NCBI GenBank assembly: GCA_902764705.1
Contig: CACWWZ010000028.1
Span: 1 to 57,613 of the forward strand
DNA length: 57,613 nt
Reading direction: 5' to 3'
Origin: an uncultured Prevotellaceae bacterium
Lineage (GTDB): Bacteria > Bacteroidota > Bacteroidia > Bacteroidales > Bacteroidaceae
The stretch's first letter is position 1; every line of letters starts with the position of its first letter. The notes beneath the pieces are model-generated. The model was not told the origin of the DNA. It saw nothing but the letters and a program-made list of their open reading frames with translations, and made no database searches. Shown one piece after another: positions 52,038-57,613 of the stretch. A program made the position numbers and the translations under genes.

Positions 52038-52931
52038 ATGAACAACAGCAAGTATCGTGGCGTAGTGGTTCCTATGGTGACCCCAGTCACTCAAGACGGA
52101 CAGCTTGACTTGGGAGCTGTCAAACGGATTGTCGATTTTTTTGCCCATTCTGAAGTCTCTCCCCTCCTAATGGGCACCACAGGTGAAGGTAACAGCGTCA
52201 GTCAGGCTGACGGACAGCTGTTTGTAGAGACTGCCGTAAAAGCTGCAGACGGTCGAATCATGATCTATGCAGGCTTGACTGGCAATTGTTTTGCCGAGCA
52301 GGTTCGTCAGGCAGAGATGTATACCGCTTTGGGTGCTGATGTGATTGTTGCCACCCTCCCAACCTACTACGCTTTGACCCCAGAACAGATGTACGATTAT
52401 TGCAAGACGTTGGCTGACTGTATTACGGGTCCGCTGATGCTGTATAATATTTTGGCGACGACCCATATGTCAATCCCTGTGGACGTTATCAAACGTCTTG
52501 CTGACCATCCGAATATCGTAGGCTTGAAGGATTCTGAGCGCGACTTGGAGCGGATGGCGCAGTGTATCGAGTTTGCCAAGGGACGCGATGACTTTGCCTA
52601 CTTCTGTGGATGGGCGGCCCAAAGTGCTCACTCTCTGGAATTGGGTGGCAATGGCATTGTGCCGTCAACGGGCAACTTCGTGCCAGAGATGTTCCAACTG
52701 CTCTTCAATGCTGCCGTTGCTGGCGATATGGAAACAGCCAACCGTTTGCAGGATGAAACGAACGAGATTGCCAAGATCTATCAAAAGGACCGTACTCTCG
52801 GACAGTCGCTTACAGCCCTGAAGGTGATGATGCAGACCAAGGGACTTTGCGAACCCTGGATGCTCATGCCACTGACACGTTTGTCAACATTTGAAGAACG
52901 AGCCATTACACTAAAGGCTCAAGCCATCTGA
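52038..52931 (+). CDS. DapA/NanA-family lyase or synthase
   Basis: A 297-aa TIM-barrel class I aldolase of the dihydrodipicolinate synthase / N-acetylneuraminate lyase family. GVVVPMVTPVTQDGQLD, LLMGTTGEGNSVS, IMIYAGLTGN, PTYYALTPEQMYDY, LMLYNI (catalytic Tyr) and IVGLKDSERD (Schiff-base Lys) are all present. The pairing with a sodium:solute symporter 4 bp downstream points to catabolism of an imported sugar acid or sialic acid rather than lysine synthesis. The exact substrate cannot be read from sequence. Confidence 0.88.
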   Translation: MNNSKYRGVVVPMVTPVTQDGQLDLGAVKRIVDFFAHSEVSPLLMGTTGEGNSVSQADGQLFVETAVKAADGRIMIYAGLTGNCFAEQVRQAEMYTALGADVIVATLPTYYALTPEQMYDYCKTLADCITGPLMLYNILATTHMSIPVDVIKRLADHPNIVGLKDSERDLERMAQCIEFAKGRDDFAYFCGWAAQSAHSLELGGNGIVPSTGNFVPEMFQLLFNAAVAGDMETANRLQDETNEIAKIYQKDRTLGQSLTALKVMMQTKGLCEPWMLMPLTRLSTFEERAITLKAQAI

Positions 52932-52935
52932 GGAT

Positions 52936-54504
52936 ATGCATATCATAGATTATGTCATTGTGTTGCTGTCCATCTTGGCTGCTATTGGCATAGGTGTCTA
53001 TTTTGCCCATAAGCAGAAAGACACCTCGCAATACTTTGCTGGAGGAGGAAAAATTCCTGCTTGGGCTGTGGGCATTTCCATCTTCGCCACGCTGATATCG
53101 AGTGTGACGTTCTTGGCCTATCCTGGTGCAGCGTATGCCGACAACTGGATTCTGCTGGTGCAGGGGCTGATGGTACCCATCGTATTGGTGGCCCTTATCG
53201 GCATCATCGTGCCATTGTTCCGTAAGGTTATCCGCCTGTCTACCTACGAGTATTTCGAGCGACGCTTTGGACTTTTCGCACGACTCTATTCGTCGTTTGC
53301 CTTCACGCTGGGGCACTTCTCGAAGGCAGGAACCGTTTTCTTCCTCGTATCGATGGCTTTGGCAACATTCCTCAATATTAATATATATACTATTGTGTTG
53401 GTGCTAGGCATCACCATTATTATCCTGACGTTGTTCGGTGGTATGGAGGCTATCGTATGGATGGATGTGGCACAAGGCTTCCTGCTCATTGGAGGCGGCA
53501 TTATCTGTATCCTCATCCTCATGTTTGGTATTGAAGGTGGTCCTGCAGAGACCTTCCGTATTGCATCAGAGTATAACAAGATTTCGTTTGGTCCCTACGA
53601 CTGGAGCCTCTCAGAGCTATGTTTCCTCGTGATGGTGCTCAATGGTATTTTCTATGCTCTGCAAAAGTATGGAACCGACCAGACTATCGTGCAGCGTTAC
53701 CTGGCTGCCAAGAACGACAAGGAAGCCAAGAAGGCGGCCTATATCGGTGTACTGATGAGTGTTCCCATCTGGGCGCTGTTCATGTTCATCGGTACTGCAC
53801 TCTTTGCCTACTATCATGCACAAGGGGCTCCTTTTTTGCCTGAGGACATCAAGGCCGACGAGGTTTTTCCTTATTTTATTGCTCATGAACTGCCCGTCGG
53901 CATTCGCGGCCTTATCATCGCAGCACTTGCCGCTGCGGCTATTTCCAGTCTCGACAGCGATTTGAACTGTCTTTCAGCCATTGCCGTACAAGACTACTAC
54001 AAGCGCTTTAAGAAAGATGCTACCGACCAGCAGCAGTTGCGTTTCGGCAAGTGGATGGTGGTACTTTCTGGCATTGGAGCCATAGGTGTGGCTTGTCTGT
54101 ATATCTTCTGGGGAGGTGAGGGTGTGCTGGGTGCACTCTTCTCGCTCTACGCCATCTTCTCGGCAGGAATTGTAGGAATCTTTATCCTTGGACTATTCAG
54201 TCGACGTGCCAACAAACAGGGCCTATACATTGGTATAGCTGCTGCAGTCATCTTTACAGCCTACGCTGTGTTGACGTCCACGAAGGTCGACATTGATGGC
54301 GACGGCGTGAAGCAGACGCTCCTCGACTTGGGCGACTGGAACTTTTCGCATCATAAATATATGCTGGGGGTTTATTCCCACCTCATCGTCCTCGTTGTAG
54401 GCTATCTGGCCAGCTTCCTGTTTAAGACTCCGCTGGCTGACAAGGAACTTACTATTTGGGGATATATGGAAGAGAAGACTAAGGCAAAAGAGACCTCTTT
54501 ATAA
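52936..54504 (+). CDS. Sodium:solute symporter (SSS family)
   Basis: A 522-aa membrane transporter with about 13 hydrophobic helices. YFAGGGKIPAWAVGISIFAT and LAAAAISSLDSDLNCLSAI (sodium-site region) are SSS landmarks, and YEYFERRFG lies between helices. A DIDGDGVKQTLLD loop (near residue 455) looks like a calcium-binding loop between the last helices. Its last six bases overlap, head to head, the end of the gene on the opposite strand. Together with the upstream lyase it forms an uptake-and-cleavage unit. Confidence 0.92.
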   Translation: MHIIDYVIVLLSILAAIGIGVYFAHKQKDTSQYFAGGGKIPAWAVGISIFATLISSVTFLAYPGAAYADNWILLVQGLMVPIVLVALIGIIVPLFRKVIRLSTYEYFERRFGLFARLYSSFAFTLGHFSKAGTVFFLVSMALATFLNINIYTIVLVLGITIIILTLFGGMEAIVWMDVAQGFLLIGGGIICILILMFGIEGGPAETFRIASEYNKISFGPYDWSLSELCFLVMVLNGIFYALQKYGTDQTIVQRYLAAKNDKEAKKAAYIGVLMSVPIWALFMFIGTALFAYYHAQGAPFLPEDIKADEVFPYFIAHELPVGIRGLIIAALAAAAISSLDSDLNCLSAIAVQDYYKRFKKDATDQQQLRFGKWMVVLSGIGAIGVACLYIFWGGEGVLGALFSLYAIFSAGIVGIFILGLFSRRANKQGLYIGIAAAVIFTAYAVLTSTKVDIDGDGVKQTLLDLGDWNFSHHKYMLGVYSHLIVLVVGYLASFLFKTPLADKELTIWGYMEEKTKAKETSL

Positions 54505-54987
54505 ACTTTTTGCTAACAATAGCCATTTACGCTTGCGGTAGCGGTAATAGAGGAGCAGCAGGAGCCCAATGGCAAGAGGAATTAACATCGCCAGAGCGAA
54601 AACCAAGAAGAATGCTCCGCCGATGTTGAAACCTATGGCACCACGCGGAACCCACTCTGGTTCGCTGTAGCGCTTCAGGCTATCCTGCAGGGCTGCTACA
54701 GTAATGGTATCGTTGCGGGCTTGGGCTGCATCCATCTCAGCCAAAATACGCTGATAATGGGCTTTCAGGTTTACAGAGTCAGCCTCGTAAGCCTTTAGAG
54801 CCTCTTGGTATTCCATCTCAGAGGCAGCGTATTCTGCACGTTTTTTGTCGAGCTGCTTTTCTGAATCAAAAATCAGATACACGAAAAACAGTATCAACAA
54901 CATGCTGGCTACCGTTAGCAGGCAGCCAGCATGGTATAAACAACCACTGGGTTTCTTGACAGGCCGAAGGGAATCGTTCTGCATCAA
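54499..54987 (-). CDS. Hypothetical membrane protein with coiled coil
   Basis: A 162-aa protein with two membrane spans, CLLTVASMLLILFFVYLIF (about 22-40) and IGGAFFLVFALAMLIPLAIG (about 118-140), joined by a charged coiled coil (EKQLDKKRAEYAASEMEYQEAL). A basic tail (RYRKRKWLLLAKS) ends it. I do not recognise the family. It is 23 bp from, and on the same strand as, the exported protein gene upstream, and may share its transcript. Confidence 0.7.
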   Translation of the reverse strand: MMQNDSLRPVKKPSGCLYHAGCLLTVASMLLILFFVYLIFDSEKQLDKKRAEYAASEMEYQEALKAYEADSVNLKAHYQRILAEMDAAQARNDTITVAALQDSLKRYSEPEWVPRGAIGFNIGGAFFLVFALAMLIPLAIGLLLLLYYRYRKRKWLLLAKSL

Positions 54988-55010
54988 GTTTCGAGACCCG
55001 TGATTAATAC

Positions 55011-55493
55011 TTATTTACTGATGTCTACTGATACATCCACTTTGGCGTGCATCACATAATCAGTAGGTATCAGATACTTTTTAGATTTAGCGTGCTTCAA
55101 GGGTACTGCGTCTAAATCGCCAGTGTCCTTGCCGACAGTAAAACTGGCCACACCATTGGTCAGAGCAACTTTCTTGCCGTTAGGCAGTTTCACCTCCTTG
55201 ATGTCAATAATGAGACGACGCTTCTGGTTGGTAAGCACACGCTGATGCAATCCTGTGCGAACACGTGCCGATACCTGCGAACCTTTGGGAATGGCAATCT
55301 CACCCGATTCCAGTTTCACATCATCAGCTGTCATCATCTCTATCATCTCACCCTCTTTCAGAACATCAGCATTGATGCCTTCTGTTGCAACAACGGGTAC
55401 ATCGGTACCTGCCGTCAGCAGCTTCCTCTCCTGAGCCTCAGCCTGAAAAACACTTGCCACTAAGGCTACTAAAATGAATGCAATCTTTTTCAT
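55011..55493 (-). CDS. Exported hypothetical protein
   Basis: A 160-aa protein with signal peptide MKKIAFILVALVASVFQAEA. The mature part is beta-rich (LLTAGTDVPVVATEGI, GEIAIPKGSQVSARVRT, RRLIIDIKEVKLPNGKKVAL, KYLIPTDYVMHAKVDVSV) and resembles small conserved Bacteroidales envelope proteins of unknown function. It lies 15 bp downstream of the 55509-56021 gene and is probably co-transcribed with it. Confidence 0.75.
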   Translation of the reverse strand: MKKIAFILVALVASVFQAEAQERKLLTAGTDVPVVATEGINADVLKEGEMIEMMTADDVKLESGEIAIPKGSQVSARVRTGLHQRVLTNQKRRLIIDIKEVKLPNGKKVALTNGVASFTVGKDTGDLDAVPLKHAKSKKYLIPTDYVMHAKVDVSVDISK

Positions 55494-55508
55494 ATCCTAT
55501 ATATTATA

Positions 55509-56021
55509 TTAATAGGTATAGATTTCGCCTGTCATAGAAGCATGGCCGTCCTGCCAGAAACCGCCTGACTGACTCTGCTGGCTTAACAGAAGAACGATAC
55601 ATCCACCACGGGCTGCTGCCTCCTTGCGGATCTTCTTCATTGTCTTCTCGCTGAAATGACCTGCCGTAGTAGAGAATGACCAAGTACCTGTAGAGTGCTT
55701 CTCAACCTGTCCGAGCGACTTCAGTCCCAGCACCTCGTTCTTGTCGTTGACAATACGCACTTTCTCCCAGTCTTTTTCAGTCTCAACCAAGATTTTCTGT
55801 GACATCTGCTGTACACGGCCACTACCGAAACGTACCTCAGCAATAGCTGCACGACCGATAATGTTCATGGCATCCTCACCCTCGTAGGTGAACTTGATGC
55901 AAATTTCTGTCACCTCACTTACCTTGCCTTTTGCAATGTTACCATTGTGGAAAACGACCTCGTCCTGAGCAGCACACTGAAGGCTGACCATCAGAAACAA
56001 AAAATAAATCAATCTTTTCAT
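55509..56021 (-). CDS. Exported hypothetical protein
   Basis: A 170-aa protein, signal MKRLIYFLFLMVSLQCAAQ. Two halves are visible: VVFHNGNIAKGKVSEVTEICIKFTYEGE (a short beta motif often seen in Bacteroidetes envelope proteins that sense or modify local structure) and a C-terminal helix-strand region with KKIRKEAAARGGCIVLLLSQ. The Met at 56021 was chosen because the promoter at 56064-56071 lies just upstream of it. No function assigned. Confidence 0.75.
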   Translation of the reverse strand: MKRLIYFLFLMVSLQCAAQDEVVFHNGNIAKGKVSEVTEICIKFTYEGEDAMNIIGRAAIAEVRFGSGRVQQMSQKILVETEKDWEKVRIVNDKNEVLGLKSLGQVEKHSTGTWSFSTTAGHFSEKTMKKIRKEAAARGGCIVLLLSQQSQSGGFWQDGHASMTGEIYTY

Positions 56022-56063
56022 AATCCAATTATTGTTAGAGTAGTATTTACCAGATTTCGGGGA

Positions 56064-56071
56064 CAAAGATA
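56064..56071 (-). promoter_or_regulatory. Promoter of the envelope protein pair
   Basis: Minus-strand TATCTTTG, 42 nt before the ATG at 56021. Confidence 0.6.
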
Positions 56072-56134
56072 CAAATTAAATTGCAATCATGCAAATATTT
56101 GAAAACGAAATTTTTACGGTTCCCCTTTTTTCAA

Positions 56135-56145
56135 GGGGGGGGGGG
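56135..56145. repeat. Run of eleven G
   Basis: An uninterrupted G11 tract lies between the esterase fragment and the envelope operon, next to CCCCTTTTTTCAAGGGG-type pairing. It is the only long homopolymer G run seen in the window. Confidence 0.7.
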
Positions 56146-56201
56146 CGTTCAAAATTTCTGACAGTGATGAGAGACGAGAAATGCCAATACCAATATTCTT
56201 T

Positions 56202-56412
56202 TCATTTGTAGAGCGATTTGAGTACATCATCGGGTTCGATGGTGATTTTGCTTTCGTCGAGCATGGAGCGGTCGAGGCCGAAGACGTCAATGAAGAAGTC
56301 GTAGACGGCCTGGCGCTTGTTTTCCTTGAAGTCATGACGTTCGTTGGGTAGGAAAAACCATAGATGCGTTGCAGATAGGGGAACTCTGGCGATTTCGATA
56401 TAATTATGAGGG
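56202..56412 (-). pseudogene. C-terminal fragment of an acetyl-xylan-esterase-like alpha/beta hydrolase
   Basis: A minus-strand frame without a start codon reads THLWFFLPNERHDFKENKR, then QAVYDFFIDVFGLDRS and ITIEPDDVLKSLYK before TGA at 56202-56204. LPNERHDF (catalytic His region) with the following KRQAVYDFF-like helix is the usual C-terminus of acetyl-xylan-esterase/cephalosporin-deacetylase-like hydrolases. A TGA lies just upstream in the same frame, so only this end survives. It is probably the leftover of a deleted gene. Confidence 0.65.
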
Positions 56413-56420
56413 TTTCATTG

Positions 56421-57613
56421 TTATTCGATGACATGCTGATGATGGACGATGGTGCCGTCGTTGCTGACACCTTCGAGGGTCACTAGGTAACGCTTGGAAA
56501 TGTCTGAGGCATAGAACCTGACGCTGGCATGCCCTTTTTCGTCAGTTTCCACCTTCGGATTCCAATAGAGCGTCGTGCGATGGTCAGGGCGCGTCTTGGC
56601 AGCGGGGTCAGGATATTGTGGAGAATAGAACTCAACGGAAGGTTTCCAACCTTGCTGGTGGACGGTAGCCATGGAGATCGGGCGGAAGGCTCTGCCCTTC
56701 AGTCCAGGTTTCTGCCGGACAAGCAATAGTCCCGAGGTTGACACGTTCCAGCCATAGATGGTCATGTTGGCGGCACCGACATGGTCGAGCCTGAGCGGTA
56801 TCTGATTTGTAACTCGCCATTGGCATCGCGATAGACGGGAATGCCTAAGGTACTGAGCAGAATCTCCATCGAGTAGAAGTTGTTGAGCAAGGGGTCGTCA
56901 TCATAGAAGGCACGGAAGGGTGGCATCCCCATTAAGTTGGTGGGCTTGTGCTGACGCTTCTTCTCCTTGACTACTTCGGGCAGTTCTATCTCGCGGTCTA
57001 TGCTACCATACATCACCTGCTCTTGAGCTTGCTTTGCGAAGTTGTCTGGGACGGAAAGAGATGATGGGGCAGAGGAAAAAGGCGAATGTAAGGTAGGGAA
57101 TGTCTGTGTGGTGATATCCAGTTGTACGAGGCTGGTACTGCCTGTACGTCGCATACCCTCCAGTACGTAGGTTGTACCGTCGGCGAAGTCGAGGCCGTTG
57201 ATGGTAAAGCGGCAACTGTCGCCAAGTTCGAAGGTCTGACGGAATCCGGTATCTGGCCGTACCAGCATCAGCTTTGGATTCTTGATTTTTTTGAAGATAC
57301 TACCACGAATCTGCCCAGTAATGGTCTGTGTGGTCTGGAAACCATAGTCGATGCGGGGGTATGTGCCGTTGAGTATATCAGCCAAAGGGTAGTCGGCAGA
57401 TAGTTGGTTCAGAGACTTGTCAATAGATGGTTGTATCGTATCGGGGATTACCACGTCGTAATCGGCAACCGACAGCGAGAAGCTTCCATAGAGCGGTGTA
57501 CCGTCAGATTCTGCAAGGTCTATTGACAACTCCATCGGTTCGTTCTGGGTACGAGCTTTGCCACTGATGGCTATTTGGGGCTGACTTCCCTCGATGATGG
57601 TCTGCTTTTCAGT
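56421..57613 (-). pseudogene. Frame-disrupted plug-domain envelope protein, 5' end off the window
   Basis: From the right edge (57613) the minus frame is open through 56762 (ITGQIRGSIFKKIKNPKLML, KATVLEGMRRTG-like and SMEILLSTLGIPVYRDANG). It then ends shortly after QIRYRSGS. A second frame, offset by one and visible from about 56807, continues RLDHVGAANMTIYGWN and STSGLLLVRQKPGLKG, typical of a TonB-plug segment, then an MG2/carboxypeptidase-regulatory end (KGHASVRFYASDISKRYLVTLEG) to TAA at 56421. The two halves belong to one protein: a frameshift lies between about 56780 and 56810. A sequencing error cannot be excluded. Confidence 0.7.

Noticed and set aside
56114-56470. 118-codon ORF rich in Ser/Thr opposite or beside the esterase fragment
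   Set aside because: It crosses the plug-gene stop and the esterase fragment in a third frame; the esterase frame has recognisable LPNERHDF residues instead.

Overview
The window reads as the chromosome of a member of the Bacteroidales, most likely Prevotella in the broad sense. The evidence is recurrent TAnnTTTG promoter boxes in place of an E. coli-type -10, a large single-chain PurL, multimodular secreted glycoside hydrolases, a Bacteroidetes-style SPASM/CXXX-repeat peptide locus, and mostly weak Shine-Dalgarno sequences. Genus assignment is inference.

Layout. (1) 1-4390: the end of one mobile or accessory region, with a toxin/antitoxin pair, an unknown 405-aa protein and a tyrosine recombinase, all on the minus strand. 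(2) 4391-20500: a 15.9-kb integrative element bounded by two nearly identical 170-bp direct repeats. Each repeat holds the 3' part of a tRNA-Met(CAT)-like gene and its terminator. The element carries its own tyrosine integrase, two divergent SF2 helicase-like proteins that lack the P-loop lysine, a small hypothetical protein, a Gp37/Gp68-like radical-SAM-type protein, a DUF3871 protein, a serine recombinase, a GIY-YIG gene broken by one amber codon, and an archaemetzincin-like lipoprotein. Its cargo is a five-gene operon for a ribosomally made, Tat-exported CXXX-repeat peptide with 30 cysteines. Around 300 nt of folded leader precede this operon, with what looks like a kissing-loop RNA. The right end carries a 17-codon stub of a second integrase, so several elements probably stacked at the same tRNA. 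(3) 20500-20887: a scar region with palindromes.

(4) 20888-30244: a four-gene minus-strand operon joining unlike parts: a 1447-aa secreted glycosidase, a phosphoglycerate mutase with a lipoprotein signal peptide, a methyltransferase-STAS fusion, and a lipoprotein TPR/SpoIIE phosphatase. (5) 30326-34510: GH127 arabinofuranosidase, a small outer-membrane barrel, an FMN-binding protein and a split chromate-type transporter. (6) 34533-42444: core metabolism (purL, pta-ackA, folP-cdaA). (7) 42561-49099: two large secreted glycosidases. (8) 49164-51752: nrdDG for anaerobic dNTP synthesis. (9) 52038-56021: a DapA/NanA-family lyase with a sodium:solute symporter, then three small envelope proteins. 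(10) 56202-57613: an eroded end with an esterase fragment and a frame-disrupted plug-domain gene that runs off the window.

How it fits together. The core genes indicate an anaerobic, acetate-producing, plant-glycan-degrading gut or rumen bacterium. The element is accessory; its peptide operon is a self-contained precursor-plus-maturase unit whose Tat signal implies modification in the cytoplasm before export. A second theme is short low-complexity repeats (TTAATTC, CTAGT, GAGAGTT and similar types) found both between genes and in frame inside large genes such as purL. No complete tRNA, rRNA, CRISPR array or conjugation gene was seen.
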